Of a stretch of 64,000 nt of DNA, positions 16,448 through 26,189 are shown in pieces. Position 1 is the stretch's first letter, and each line of letters starts with the position of its first letter. The notes under the pieces were generated by a model. It was not told the origin of the DNA, did no database searches, and was given only the letters and a program-made list of their open reading frames with translations. Position numbers and translations under genes: made by a program. Origin of the DNA: Terriglobia bacterium (GTDB lineage Bacteria > Acidobacteriota > Terriglobia > JAIQFV01); contig JAIQFY010000002.1 of NCBI GenBank assembly GCA_020072965.1, forward strand, positions 1 through 64,000, read 5' to 3'.

Positions 16448-17389
16448 TCAACTCATTTCCAGCATACGCTGGATCGGTCGCAGCGCCCGCAGACGGAGGG
16501 ACTCATCCATGTCGATTTCAGGGAAGCGGTTCCTCATGGAACGATAGACTTTTTCGAGGGTGTTCAAACGCATGTGAGGGCATTCATTGCAGGCGCAACT
16601 GCTGTCGGGAGGAGCGGGTATGAAAATCTTTTCCGGGGCCTTCTTCGACATCGCGTGGATGATCCCAGGCTCGGTGGCGATGATGAATTCCTTCGCCGGA
16701 CTTTCGATCGCGAAATTCAGGATGGACGTCGTGGAGCCGATATGATCGGCAAGCCGCAGGACTGACTCCTCGCACTCCGGGTGAGCCAGCAGGAGGGCGT
16801 TCGGGTAGCGGACTTTTAACTGAATGATCTTTTTCTCCGAAAAAATGGCATGGACCATGCAGGAGCCGGGCCACAACACCATTTCGCGCCCCGTCTTCCG
16901 CATCAGATAGCGGCCAAGGTTCTGGTCGGGCGCAAAAATAATCTTCTTCTCCGCCGGAATCTGGCGGATGATTTTTTCCGCGTTGGAGGAGGTGCAGATA
17001 AGGTCGCTGAGAGCTTTCACAGCCGCCGAACAGTTGATGTAGGAGATGACGAGATGGTCCGGATAGCGCCCCTTGAAGAATTCAAACTGGTCCGCCGGGC
17101 ATCCTTCCGCAAGCGAGCAGCCCGCATTCAAATCCGGGAGCAGCACGGTCTTCTGAGGGTTGATGATCTTGGCCACTTCGGCCATGAAATGAACGCCAGC
17201 AAAGACAATCACACTCGCATGGGTCTTGGCCGCCTGCTGTGCCAGTTGCAGACTATCGCCGGTGAAATCCGCAATGTCCTGAATCTCCGATTCCTGATAA
17301 TAATGGGCCAGGATGACTGCGTTCAATTCCCTCTTGAGGGAGGCAATCTCTCGGGCAAAATCGATCTCGATATCAAGTTCCGTACTCAT
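16448..17389 (-). CDS. nadA: Quinolinate synthase A
   Basis: 313 residues from ATG 17389, chosen over the preceding GTG because AAGGAAG lies six bases upstream. [23 protein letters not shown] near residue 29 is the N-terminal substrate motif. The three [4Fe-4S] cysteines are in [25 protein letters not shown] and [11 protein letters not shown], the last being the conserved CxxCPxM. It condenses iminoaspartate and dihydroxyacetone phosphate to quinolinate. First gene of the nadA-nadC-nadB set. Confidence 0.95.
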   Translation of the reverse strand: MSTELDIEIDFAREIASLKRELNAVILAHYYQESEIQDIADFTGDSLQLAQQAAKTHASVIVFAGVHFMAEVAKIINPQKTVLLPDLNAGCSLAEGCPADQFEFFKGRYPDHLVISYINCSAAVKALSDLICTSSNAEKIIRQIPAEKKIIFAPDQNLGRYLMRKTGREMVLWPGSCMVHAIFSEKKIIQLKVRYPNALLLAHPECEESVLRLADHIGSTTSILNFAIESPAKEFIIATEPGIIHAMSKKAPEKIFIPAPPDSSCACNECPHMRLNTLEKVYRSMRNRFPEIDMDESLRLRALRPIQRMLEMS

Positions 17390-17589
17390 CACACTTCCTT
17401 CACGCTTTAGGAAGATATTTTATCACACCCATAAGAAAAACCGCCCGGATTGCGGACAGGATTGATTACTCTTCTTGCTGGCCCATGAAAACCATACACT
17501 TCAGCGTTCATTCAAAGCAGGGGTCTCGCGAGAAAACCTCAGACGGGCAGGTGATTTCAAGTGATATGAGCAAGGAGGCAAAAATCGGG

Positions 17590-17889
17590 CTACTTCTTTC
17601 GTGCGGCATCCACAAGATGTCTGACCAGCGGTTTGAGTTGATCCGGCAGAGATGCCTCATCCACCTCCACCTCTTTGGTTCGGCCACCCTCTTCGATATG
17701 AATCCGATAAACGAATCGATCCGGCATGGGTCGAACGGCCTTGATGGTGTCCGGTAACTCGAAAAAAGTAGCCCCTTCCACCATCTTTCTGATCCGCCCC
17801 GCTTGATCCGCAGCTAACTCCTCGGTATCGACGGAGGACGACAATTTGATCCCCGCAAAGCCACCGGATCTTTCAAGTCGAATTCGCAT
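17590..17889 (-). CDS. Emfourin-like inhibitor of the neighbouring M4 protease
   Basis: 99 residues from ATG 17889 (AGGGCGAGGA upstream); an in-frame ATG 33 bases earlier is less likely. The sequence 'MRIRLERSGGFAGIKL', followed by DTEELAADQAGRIRKMVEGATFFELP, a central FVYRIHIEEGGRTKEVEVDEASLPDQLKPLV and no signal peptide, matches protealysin inhibitor emfourin. Emfourins block protealysin-like metalloproteases in the cytoplasm and are encoded beside them. It lies downstream of the M4 gene on the same strand, which is the known arrangement. The assignment is from pattern recognition of a short protein, so moderately sure. Confidence 0.75.
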   Translation of the reverse strand: MRIRLERSGGFAGIKLSSSVDTEELAADQAGRIRKMVEGATFFELPDTIKAVRPMPDRFVYRIHIEEGGRTKEVEVDEASLPDQLKPLVRHLVDAARKK

Positions 17890-18257
17890 GGGTAATCCTC
17901 GCCCTGCGTCGCAGGTCTCCATCCTTGTTTCACGACCGTGAATTTCACATCGCTCCTGGCAGGCCCGCTGTTACATGGCATTACGGTCCTGCCAGGGGCA
18001 CTTACCAATTCCCAATGAGGATCTTAAGGCCGAATCCCGAAAGATACCCGCACGACTGGAGTTGAAAACCGCGAGCGTCAGCCTATTAACCCGGTAGGCT
18101 TGCGCTTCCCCGTCCCGACGTGGGTGGGGCTGGATCATGCTGAGGCGGACAGGAGAGCGGGGCCATCATTCCGCATCTGAAATCCGCTTTCCGAAATCAA
18201 AAAGAGTGTCGCCTTGAATCGTGCGACTTATTCGGCGCCGATCCGGGCGGTCAGCAC
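17890..18257. other. Spacer between M4 protease and emfourin-like gene
   Basis: 368 bases without a supported gene, wider than expected for a bicistronic protease-inhibitor operon, so the inhibitor may have its own promoter. I see no convincing terminator or promoter. Confidence 0.4.
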
Positions 18258-19373
18258 CTAAAGCCCTACCGCTTTCCAGCCCGCCTGGACCGCTTTGACC
18301 TCATTTGACCCCTTGCCAAACAAGTCCGTAGCCACCGCGGCGGTCATCTGTGCGGCGTCTGCAAAGTTGGAATCGGGACGCAACTTGTCGCGCAGCGTGA
18401 CGTACCAAATCTGACCCGCTTTCGTCCACGCGTTCCCTCCCAATTGAACGGCGGTTTCGTAAAATGCCCGATTGGGTATTCCCGAGTTCAGGTGAACTCC
18501 GCCGTTGTCCTCATTGGTTTGCACGTAACCCTTCATATCGGCGGGCTGAGGGTCTTTCCCCAACACGGGATCATCATAGGCTGTGCCGGGGGCTTTCATC
18601 GATCGCAGGGCGACCCCTTTGACGGCGGGAGCCAGAAGCCCCTGCCCGATTAGCCAGTCCGCCTGCTTGGCTGTCTGGCCGAGCTTGTACTGCTTTACGA
18701 GCGAGCCAAAAACGTCGGAAATGGATTCATTGAGCGCGCCGGATTGATCCTGATAGGACAAGTCCGCCTCATTCGCGGTCACGCCGTGAGTCAGCTCATG
18801 ACCAATCACATCCAGCGCGATCGTGAAACGGTTAAACAGCTTGCCATCGCCATCTCCATAAACCATTTGTTGGCCGTTCCAGAACGCGTTGTCGTAACTC
18901 CTCTCGTAATGCACCGAGGAATCGAGTCGCATTCCGCGATCGTCAATGGAATTTCGATTGTAGGTTTGAAGATAAAAATCATAGGTGGCACCGGAGCCAT
19001 CATAGGCTTCGTTCGCTGCTTGATCCTTGCTCTTCGGATCTCCCTCTCCCCGGACTAATTTACCCGGAAGGCTGGAGCCGTGCTTGGCGTCGTAAATGGT
19101 CCGCCGCTTTGTCCCAGTTGCGGTCGATCCTGTAGTCGCCATCATTGACATCACCCTCCGCTGACCGCGCAGCTGTTCAGACAGGGACAGGGTGTGAAAT
19201 GCCCACTGTTTTTGCTTCTCACTTCCCCGTTGAGCGACGTTCTTAAGAATGTGCGGAGGGAGAATGCAGAATATGGGGACGATACCCGAGCCTCCAATCG
19301 AACCCCCTGCCACCTTGCAAGTATCCGCCTCGATTTCCGACCTGTGACTGCCCTTCAGATGCTTCTCGGCCAT
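18258..19373 (-). CDS. Protealysin-like M4 metalloprotease
   Basis: 371 residues from ATG 19373 (AAGGAGAAA upstream; a longer frame to 19427 is less likely). It has the short protealysin-type propeptide with the CILPPHIL motif at 36-43, no signal peptide, and the thermolysin catalytic set: HELTH at 192-196, the zinc-ligand glutamate in GALNESISD, and DNGGVHLNSGIPNRAFY with the active-site His. Members of this subgroup are made without an export signal and are controlled by emfourin; some are linked to cell invasion or defence. The first ~35 residues (acidic/Gly-rich) precede the propeptide motif. Confidence 0.92.
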   Translation of the reverse strand: MAEKHLKGSHRSEIEADTCKVAGGSIGGSGIVPIFCILPPHILKNVAQRGSEKQKQWAFHTLSLSEQLRGQRRVMSMMATTGSTATGTKRRTIYDAKHGSSLPGKLVRGEGDPKSKDQAANEAYDGSGATYDFYLQTYNRNSIDDRGMRLDSSVHYERSYDNAFWNGQQMVYGDGDGKLFNRFTIALDVIGHELTHGVTANEADLSYQDQSGALNESISDVFGSLVKQYKLGQTAKQADWLIGQGLLAPAVKGVALRSMKAPGTAYDDPVLGKDPQPADMKGYVQTNEDNGGVHLNSGIPNRAFYETAVQLGGNAWTKAGQIWYVTLRDKLRPDSNFADAAQMTAAVATDLFGKGSNEVKAVQAGWKAVGL

Positions 19374-19724
19374 TGTTTTTTCTCCTTTTAGTGGATGCCT
19401 CCCGCTCGCCGGGACGATTGAACCCATTCAAGACTTGTCATCTCATTGTGAAATGAAGGTGAAGGATAATAGCACCAACCGGAGGGAAAAAAAACACGAA
19501 AAAGGGCCAGACTTCATAAGATGGGAGGTCCGATTCCATGCCGTGGAAGAGTAATCAGGCAAATTGAATCCATTGGGGGCGGGAACTGATGAGAGCCCTG
19601 GGCCGGAGCTTCAGAAGAAGGCATCCGTGTAGTTCGCGTCTCCAAGGCTGGTTTTCGGGTGTCCTGCCCGGACACCCGAAACCTTAACACAACTGTCGGT
19701 ACGCCGGCGGCGGAATAACAAAGA
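19374..19724. other. Spacer with a perfect 12-bp hairpin
   Basis: 351 bases between the M4 gene and the end of htrA. It contains TTTCGGGTGTCC (19653-19664), the loop TGCCC, and GGACACCCGAAA (19670-19681), a perfect 12-bp stem 44 bases after the htrA stop. It lacks a T-run on the minus strand, so it is either a non-canonical terminator or an mRNA 3'-end stabiliser. Confidence 0.6.
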
Positions 19725-21272
19725 CTATTGTTCGCCTTCAGGGCTCAAGCCCACGTAAACCGTCATTCCGTTACGATTAATCAGAAGCAACGCGGTATCC
19801 TCTTTTCCGATCTTCGCGGCAATGCGGTTATAGTCCTCTACACTTCGGACCTCCTGGCGATTCATTTCCTGGATCACATCACCGCGCTGTAATCCAGAGT
19901 CCGCCGCAACGCTGCCGGGAGCTATAGACGAAATCACTGCGCCCGTGGTGTTGCTGGGCAGGTTCAATCGCCGGGCCATTTGCGGCGAGAGGTCTTGAAC
20001 GGAAATCCCGTTCAACACATTGGTGAATTCACCGCCAGCTGACTCGCCCGATGACCCCCGCTCCGCCAACGACTTTGGCATTTCACCGACCGTGACATTC
20101 AGAATCAGGTTCTCGCTGCCGCGCCAAACTTTTGCTTTGACGGTGTTACCCACCGGAGTCAATCCGACCTGGTAGGCCAGCTGACTTCGATTCTGAACAG
20201 GCGTTCCGTTGAACTCGAGGATTATGTCCCCCACCTTGATGCCGGCCTTGCCGGCGGGACCATCGGCGGTGACTTCAGACACGATGGCTCCTCGAATTTC
20301 CTTCAAGCCCGAAGCGCGACCGATGGCCGGGGTGACATCTCCAATGACCACGCCCAACCAGCCTCGAACCACCTTCCCTGTTTTAATCAGGCTTTCTGCC
20401 ACCTGCCGGGCCATGCTGCTCGGGATGGCAAATCCAACTCCGCTGGACCCCCCGGTGGGTGTTTCAATCGCCGTGTTGATGCCAATGAGTTCACCTCGAA
20501 TGTTCACGAGAGCGCCGCCCGAATTTCCGGGGTTGATGGCGGCATCGGTCTGAATGAAATCTTCATAATCCTCAATCCCCATGTTGGTCCGTCCCACGGC
20601 GCTGACGATGCCCTTTGTAACAGTTTGGTTCAGACCGAATGGATTGCCAAAGGCCAGGACATTCTCGCCCACTCTCAGTCCCTTTGAATCTCCCCACGGA
20701 ACGGCACGCAGTCCGTCGGCCTCGATCTTGATCACAGCGATGTCGGTCTTGGGGTCCGCCCCAACCACTTTCCCTTTAAATTCTCTTTTATCGGCAAGCT
20801 GGACGCGGATCTCGGTTGCTTTGTCAATGACGTGATTGTTGGTGACAATGTATCCATTCGGGCTGATCACCACACCGGAACCCAGGGCATGCTCACGCTG
20901 CTCACGCGGAACGCCCTGAAACCCGGGCCCGAAGAACTGCTGAAAGAAAGGATCATTGAAGAATGGAGATGTCTGGGGCCGAGTCTTAATGACCTGGGTT
21001 GTCGAAATGTTGACAATCCCGGGAAGTACGGCATTGGCTATGGACTCGAAAGCCCGGTTCTGCTGTTCCAAGACATTGACATCCTGGGGATTCACCAGGG
21101 AATCCTTTGCAGGGGTATATCCCTGAGAATAAATGATTTGCTTCTGCTGTACACCCAGCCACAAGATTGCCACCATGCCCACGATCCCCGCGGCCCAGAA
21201 TGAGAGTCTTGCGCGTTGATGGTGGCGAGTCGCTTGTGGCCGTACGTTAGAGCTTTCTATTTGATTTTCCAT
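19725..21272 (-). CDS. HtrA/Do-family periplasmic serine protease
   Basis: 515 residues. An N-terminal membrane anchor or uncleaved signal at about 24-48 is followed by an S1C trypsin-like domain with catalytic His in VTNNHVI, Asp in DPKTDIAVI and Ser in INPGNSGGALV, and by two PDZ domains at about 280-370 and 420-510 (the second ends with RNGMTVYVGLSPEGEQ). Q-linker and flexible LA loop as in DegS/DegQ. It degrades or refolds damaged envelope proteins. A single gene with its own upstream region. Confidence 0.95.
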   Translation of the reverse strand: MENQIESSNVRPQATRHHQRARLSFWAAGIVGMVAILWLGVQQKQIIYSQGYTPAKDSLVNPQDVNVLEQQNRAFESIANAVLPGIVNISTTQVIKTRPQTSPFFNDPFFQQFFGPGFQGVPREQREHALGSGVVISPNGYIVTNNHVIDKATEIRVQLADKREFKGKVVGADPKTDIAVIKIEADGLRAVPWGDSKGLRVGENVLAFGNPFGLNQTVTKGIVSAVGRTNMGIEDYEDFIQTDAAINPGNSGGALVNIRGELIGINTAIETPTGGSSGVGFAIPSSMARQVAESLIKTGKVVRGWLGVVIGDVTPAIGRASGLKEIRGAIVSEVTADGPAGKAGIKVGDIILEFNGTPVQNRSQLAYQVGLTPVGNTVKAKVWRGSENLILNVTVGEMPKSLAERGSSGESAGGEFTNVLNGISVQDLSPQMARRLNLPSNTTGAVISSIAPGSVAADSGLQRGDVIQEMNRQEVRSVEDYNRIAAKIGKEDTALLLINRNGMTVYVGLSPEGEQ

Positions 21273-21585
21273 AGGCTTACTACCCCTTTTCAGTGTTTTT
21301 CGTTCACTCCTTAGACGATGGTTGAAGAGTTTTGGCCGTTCATAATCTACATCGCTATACGATAGTAATTCAAGGCCAGAGGTTGTTTCGAGGATGAGAA
21401 GAGGACACAGGTAAGTGTTAGGAACAGCCAGGTTCAGGTCCGCGACCCTCAGACCGGATGGCCGGGGTCTCCGCCTTTTATTGATGAGAAATCCTCAGGG
21501 GACCCATCTCGCAGCCTCCTTGTCTGCGATTCAATTGTCTCAGTCAATCCCCGCCGGACAACAGGGAACCACCCAATCTGAAAAC
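21273..21585. other. Region upstream of htrA
   Basis: 313 bases between htrA and the FHA-GAF-phosphatase gene, both on the minus strand. No gene and no clear terminator; it presumably holds the htrA promoter. Confidence 0.4.
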
Positions 21586-23223
21586 CTATTTCCTCTCCGC
21601 GACAATCAGCGTAATGTCGTCGTGTTGCAGGACACCCGCAGTAAACTCGGTCAGGCGATCCATGATTTTGACTTTCATTTCCTCAGCAGAAAGGGCGCGG
21701 TGAGTCATAATCAGTTCCAGGAGACGTTCATCTCCGAACTCTTCCAGGGTCTTCGACTGGGCTTCCGTAACGCCGTCTGTAAAGAACACAAGCCGGTCGC
21801 CTGAATTCCAGGAAACCACCCCCTGTTCATAAGGAACGTTGTCAAAAATTCCCATCACCATGCCGCCTTCGCGCAGCGGATGCACTTCCCCTCCTGCCGT
21901 TACCAGCAACGGCGGGTTATGTCCGGCGTTGCAATACCGAAACTCGCCTCCATCGGTGAGAACTCCGTAAAACGCCGTGACGAATTTTCCGCTGGGGTTC
22001 TTTTGCGCCAGATGATGATTCACACGTGCGATGGTTTCGGCCGCCGACCTTTCGAGGCACGCCTCGGATAGAAACATCCCCTGGGCCATGGAAGTGAGCA
22101 GCGCGGCGGAACACCCTTTCCCCGCGACATCAGCGATGACAATGCCGACCTGGTCTCCCCCCAGCGGGATAAAGTCGTAGTAATCTCCCCCAATGGCCCG
22201 GCACTGGATGTTGACTCCGGAAAACCGTGTCTGGGCCAGTTCCGGAGGAGTCTTGGGCAAAAGGGTTTGCTGAATCTCCCGGGCAATCTTGAACTCCTCC
22301 TCGAGCTGGCGTTTCTCCAGCTCCTCCTGGTGCAACCGGGCGTTCTCAATCGCGATGGCCGCATGTCCCGCGAGGGTCTCGAACAGTTCCAGATCCTGAT
22401 CCGAGAAGACCTGAGTCACTGTTTGTTTGTCGACATACAGCAATCCAATCGTCGAAACGGCAGGGGCATCCTCCGCGCCATTGTCCTGAAACGTGGACCG
22501 GTAGATGCGCAGGGGGACGCACATAATCGTCTTCAGGTTCAGTGCAATGACGCTCTTCTGGTCGCGCAGATGCTGATCCCGCTCGGCATCGCACACAATC
22601 ACCGACTGATCGGACTGGACGACGCGCTGGACGACGGTGCGGCTGAGGCGATGCTGCTTGTCTTCCAGGGCTTCGCGGGTTATATTCCGCGACATGGCGA
22701 CCTGGAGCTCGCCGTGCTCGTCCTTCAGCATCAGGAAACCCCGATCGGCGCCCGCCAACTCAATGACTGCATCCATGACGCGGTTCAGCACATCATCCAA
22801 AACCAGCGAAGAGCTCAGCGCCTTTGAAACCTCAAGGAGCATGCGCAGGTGATGGGAGCTGACCTTGCTTGCCGCCGAGTCATTCGTCGAACTGATCGAC
22901 GCCAGCACGGAGTCCTTCACTTCCTCCAGGGCGAACAGCATCGCCTGCGCCGGATTGGATCCCAGTTGGATGCGATCGCCATGCGCCAGCTTTCGCTCCG
23001 TCACGCGCTCGCCGTTGACGATCGTCCCGTTCTTGCTGCCGACGTCCACGATGTAGAAACTCCCATTCTGGGGCCGGATTTCGGCATGGAACCGGGAAAT
23101 GGAGGGATCGTTCAGGATGACGTGGTTCTCGGAGTTGCGCCCGATCTTCAGGACGGATTGTGAAATCGGGACGACCAGTTTGCCGCCCGAGAAATCGGTG
23201 TAGTAAACGCGAGGTCCGGTCAT
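21586..23223 (-). CDS. FHA-GAF-SpoIIE (PP2C) signalling phosphatase
   Basis: 545 residues from ATG 23223 (GGAAGGAG upstream), giving the start 'MTGPRVYYTDFSGGKLV'; a longer open frame to 23319 lacks a good start. FHA domain at about 20-95 with KIGRNSENHVILNDPSISRFHAEI and KNGTIVNGERV, a phosphothreonine-binding module. GAF domain at about 140-310, then the linker helix EEFKIAREIQQTLLP, then a PP2C/RsbU-type phosphatase at about 335-545 with GGDYYDF, VIADVAGKGCSAALL, GHNPPLL and FFTDGVTEA. It probably dephosphorylates an anti-anti-sigma factor in a partner-switching pathway, but no such partner is in the window. Confidence 0.93.
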   Translation of the reverse strand: MTGPRVYYTDFSGGKLVVPISQSVLKIGRNSENHVILNDPSISRFHAEIRPQNGSFYIVDVGSKNGTIVNGERVTERKLAHGDRIQLGSNPAQAMLFALEEVKDSVLASISSTNDSAASKVSSHHLRMLLEVSKALSSSLVLDDVLNRVMDAVIELAGADRGFLMLKDEHGELQVAMSRNITREALEDKQHRLSRTVVQRVVQSDQSVIVCDAERDQHLRDQKSVIALNLKTIMCVPLRIYRSTFQDNGAEDAPAVSTIGLLYVDKQTVTQVFSDQDLELFETLAGHAAIAIENARLHQEELEKRQLEEEFKIAREIQQTLLPKTPPELAQTRFSGVNIQCRAIGGDYYDFIPLGGDQVGIVIADVAGKGCSAALLTSMAQGMFLSEACLERSAAETIARVNHHLAQKNPSGKFVTAFYGVLTDGGEFRYCNAGHNPPLLVTAGGEVHPLREGGMVMGIFDNVPYEQGVVSWNSGDRLVFFTDGVTEAQSKTLEEFGDERLLELIMTHRALSAEEMKVKIMDRLTEFTAGVLQHDDITLIVAERK

Positions 23224-23587
23224 AAAGCACTCCTTCCTGCCGTCGAAACCCTCGGAGTCAATTGCCTGGAATGATCCTATTATAGCGGGAGCAAGCCCCG
23301 GAGGGAAGACCAAATGCAAGATCCCCCGTGGGCGGCCCGGTCGGCAAAGGCCACCGGCTTGAACGCCCCTTCCCGCCGGCTGTCGAATCCCGGGCTTGTC
23401 TCATCCGGATCCGCCTTCTCAATCTCCGGGCTCCGTTCCCGCACCGCCCTCGTAATTCAAGAATGAATCAAAGAGACCCCCACGAAGGCGGAATGGGAAA
23501 CAGGGAGCCCGCCCGAATCTCGCGTCGGGATGGGTCCGCGGGCGGGCCGCAGAGTCTGTCGGCCTCAGCCCTTCACCCTTTTTGCGC

Positions 23588-23616
23588 TTGACATCTCCGG
23601 TGCCGCCCCTTAGAAT
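23588..23616 (+). promoter_or_regulatory. Promoter of the TetR regulator (and probably leu genes)
   Basis: TTGACA (23588-23593) and TAGAAT (23611-23616) with exactly 17 bases between them; a near-consensus sigma-70 promoter directed towards tetR. Confidence 0.85.
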
Positions 23617-23697
23617 ACCGACCGGTCGGTAGGTCAGCACCGGCGCCCCAAGGCCCGAAATACGGAAGACAGAATCCACGGACACGATTGACCGGTC
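23617..23697. promoter_or_regulatory. Two TetR-type operator palindromes
   Basis: ACCGACCGGTCGGT (23617-23630) is a perfect 14-bp palindrome placed directly after the -10 box, over the likely transcription start. The same core, GACCGGTC, recurs at 23690-23697. Position and symmetry fit autorepression by the TetR protein encoded 34 bases further on. Confidence 0.8.
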
Positions 23698-23730
23698 CGT
23701 TTCCCGTTCAAGAGGAGCGCGTCGACGTCA

Positions 23731-24318
23731 ATGCCCTCGAAGCGCCACAAGAACCGCCTACACAATCCGATTTACGACATCGCGGCGAGGGTCATTCACC
23801 AGCGGGGGTATGCTTCCACCTCCATGAGCGACGTTGCCAAGGCCGCAGGACTGACCAAGGCAGGGCTCTACCATCATGTGGCCAGCAAAGAGCAGCTGCT
23901 TTACACCATCCTCGATTACGGGATGGATCTGACGGATGAAGTGGTGATCCGGCCGGTCCAGGCGCTCGGTGATCCCCGGGAGCGGCTGCAACAGATGATT
24001 GAACGCCACCTCCGGCTCATTCTCCAGGAGAGGAACCATGAAGTCACCGTGATTCTTCATGAGGATAAATCACTGAAGGGCGCGATGCGGCGGAAGATTG
24101 CGGAGCGCAAGAAAGCATACATCCGTTTCGTGGAAGGTCTGATCCGGGAGGTGTTGAAGCAGCGGGGCCGCAAGGACATCGACCCCCGCCTCGCCGCCTT
24201 CGCCCTGCTCGGAATGATGAACTGGTGCTACCAGTGGTATCAGCCGGGCGGCCGAATTTCACTTCCACAACTGGTCCGGGGAATGACCCGGATTTTTCTC
24301 GGGGGAATCGTCCGGTAA
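23731..24318 (+). CDS. TetR family transcriptional regulator
   Basis: 195 residues. N-terminal helix-turn-helix at about 14-60: IYDIAARVIHQRGYASTSMSDVAKAAGLTKAGLYHHVASKEQLLY is the standard TetR recognition unit. The C-terminal ligand domain (about 75-195) is all-helical; its C-terminal half (GMMNWCYQWYQPGGRISLPQL) resembles the TetR_C regulators of fatty acid or acyl-CoA metabolism (FadR/KstR2-like). Two palindromes overlap and follow its promoter. leuA starts 27 bases after its stop, so it may co-transcribe with, and possibly regulate, leucine synthesis genes, which is unusual. Confidence 0.92.
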   Translation: MPSKRHKNRLHNPIYDIAARVIHQRGYASTSMSDVAKAAGLTKAGLYHHVASKEQLLYTILDYGMDLTDEVVIRPVQALGDPRERLQQMIERHLRLILQERNHEVTVILHEDKSLKGAMRRKIAERKKAYIRFVEGLIREVLKQRGRKDIDPRLAAFALLGMMNWCYQWYQPGGRISLPQLVRGMTRIFLGGIVR

Positions 24319-24345
24319 GGAGACGAATCCCCAGGAGGTTTACAT

Positions 24346-25947
24346 ATGGACCGTGTTGTTGTTTTTGATACGACTTTACGGGATGGCGAGCAGTCGCCCG
24401 GGTTCAGCATGAATATAGAAGAAAAATTGAAGATGGCGCGGCAGCTGGAACGACTGAATGTCGATATCATCGAGGCGGGCTTTCCCATCGCCAGCGACGG
24501 CGACTTCGAGGCCGTCCGCCGCGTCGCCCAGGAGGTGCGCACGCCGGTCATTGCCGGGCTGGCTCGAGCCAACCGGGCAGATATCGCAAGGTGCTGGGAG
24601 GCCATTCAATATGCCGCGCGACCGCGCATCCATACCTTCATCGCCACTTCCGACATCCACTTGCGGCACAAGCTTCGGCGCTCCAGGGAAGAGGTGCTGC
24701 GGCAGGCGGTGGACGCGGTCCGCTACGCCAAGTCTCTCACGGAGGACATCGAGTTTTCGGCTGAGGATGCGGGCCGCAGCGATATCGAGTATCTCAGCCA
24801 GGTCATCGAAGCCGTCGTCGAAGCCGGGGCCACCGTCGTGAATATCCCTGACACTGTTGGCTACTGCATCCCCGGCGAATTCGGGGCGCTCGTCCGCGCC
24901 CTTCGAGAGCGGGTTCGAGGACTAGCCCGCGCCACGCTGAGTGTCCATTGCCACAATGACCTGGGACTGGCCGTGTCCAATTCCCTCGCCGCCATACAAA
25001 ATGGGGCGCGCCAAGTAGAATGCACAATCAACGGGATAGGAGAACGGGCCGGGAATGCCTCGCTGGAAGAGATTGTCATGGCTCTCCGAGTGAGATCAGC
25101 CTATCTGAAGTGCGAGACCGGGGTTCGCAGTGAGGAAATCTACCGCAGCTCACACCTCCTTTCCAACCTCACGGGGATGCCCGTTCAGGCGAACAAGGCG
25201 ATTGTGGGAAAGAACGCTTTTGCCCACGAGGCGGGGATTCACCAGGATGGCGTGCTCAAGGAGGCGCTCACCTATGAGATCATGACCCCGCAATCAGTCG
25301 GGATCCCCGAGAACAAGCTCGTCCTGGGAAAGCATTCCGGCCGGCATGCTCTTCTGAAGCGTTACGAATCCTTGGGGTACACCCTCACCAAAGAACATCT
25401 GGACCGGGCCTATTTGTTGTTTACCAAGCTGGCCGACAAGAAAAAGGCGATCTTCGATGAAGAGTTGATCGTGATTCTCGACGATGGGCTGAAGCACGTC
25501 CCCGAATCCTATTCATTAAAATACCTGCAAACGATCGGCGGAAACGAAGGGTTTGGATCAGCGACCATCAAGCTGGCCCATGGCGAAGAGGTGCTCGCGG
25601 ATTCTGCGGTGGGAGACGGACCGGTGGATGCGACCTATAATGCCATCGACCGCATTACCGGCATGCCCGGGAAGTTGCTCGATTATTCCTTGAAGTCGGT
25701 CACCCGCGGAAAAGATGCGGTGGCGGAGGCGTTCGTTCACGTCCAGTTCGGCACCCATAACTTCACGGGGAAGGCGGCTTCAACGGATGTAACCGAAGCC
25801 AGTGCCCGCGCCTATTTGAACGCTATTAATAAGGCGCTTTTTGAGAGACAGCGTCGTGAAAAGAGCTTGCAGGTGAATGCGGGCAGTGCCGAGGTATTTG
25901 AGTCACCGCCAGCCGGCGAGGACCATGCCGCCGATTGGGCCGTATAA
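24346..25947 (+). CDS. leuA: 2-isopropylmalate synthase
   Basis: 533 residues, ATG with a strong GGAGG. Catalytic DRE-TIM barrel: [13 protein letters not shown] at 7-19 and the metal-site [14 protein letters not shown] near 202. Then the subdomains, and a C-terminal LeuA dimer regulatory domain (about 370-500) that senses leucine. The family signature [14 protein letters not shown] is present. It condenses acetyl-CoA and 2-oxoisovalerate, the first committed step to leucine. A roughly 25-residue disordered tail follows. Gene order leuA-leuC-leuD-leuB. Confidence 0.96.
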   Translation: MDRVVVFDTTLRDGEQSPGFSMNIEEKLKMARQLERLNVDIIEAGFPIASDGDFEAVRRVAQEVRTPVIAGLARANRADIARCWEAIQYAARPRIHTFIATSDIHLRHKLRRSREEVLRQAVDAVRYAKSLTEDIEFSAEDAGRSDIEYLSQVIEAVVEAGATVVNIPDTVGYCIPGEFGALVRALRERVRGLARATLSVHCHNDLGLAVSNSLAAIQNGARQVECTINGIGERAGNASLEEIVMALRVRSAYLKCETGVRSEEIYRSSHLLSNLTGMPVQANKAIVGKNAFAHEAGIHQDGVLKEALTYEIMTPQSVGIPENKLVLGKHSGRHALLKRYESLGYTLTKEHLDRAYLLFTKLADKKKAIFDEELIVILDDGLKHVPESYSLKYLQTIGGNEGFGSATIKLAHGEEVLADSAVGDGPVDATYNAIDRITGMPGKLLDYSLKSVTRGKDAVAEAFVHVQFGTHNFTGKAASTDVTEASARAYLNAINKALFERQRREKSLQVNAGSAEVFESPPAGEDHAADWAV

Positions 25948-26070
25948 GAGAAGTTGCCAGTTCTCAGTTGCCAGTTGTCAGTGTGCGCGGATGGTCTGTA
26001 GATCAAGAACTGGTGAGAAATTAGTGGATTAATCGTCTGTTTCGCGTCAGAATTCGCATCTAGTAGCTCA

Positions 26071-26150
26071 ACCTCTGACTTCTGACATCTGACTTCTGGT
26101 CACTGGCCACTGCCCACTGGCTTCTGGCCTCTGACTTCCAGCCTCTCGCT
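26071..26150. repeat. Heptad array, TCTGACT/ACTGGCC words
   Basis: About eleven tandem 7-mers between leuA and leuC (TCTGACT, TCTGACA, TCTGGTC, ACTGGCC, ACTGCCC, TCTGGCC). Same period as the AGCTATC arrays but a different word. A smaller stretch of GTTGCCA-type repeats lies at 25955-25984. Confidence 0.8.
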
Positions 26151-26189
26151 TCAAGCGCTGGCGAGCTTCCGATCGCGAATAAGGAACCT

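Larger units (their letters stand above)
23224..23730. other. Regulatory region of the tetR-leu operon
   Basis: 507 bases between the divergent FHA-phosphatase and TetR genes. No gene is supported; the right third carries the promoter and two operator-like palindromes listed separately. Confidence 0.5.
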
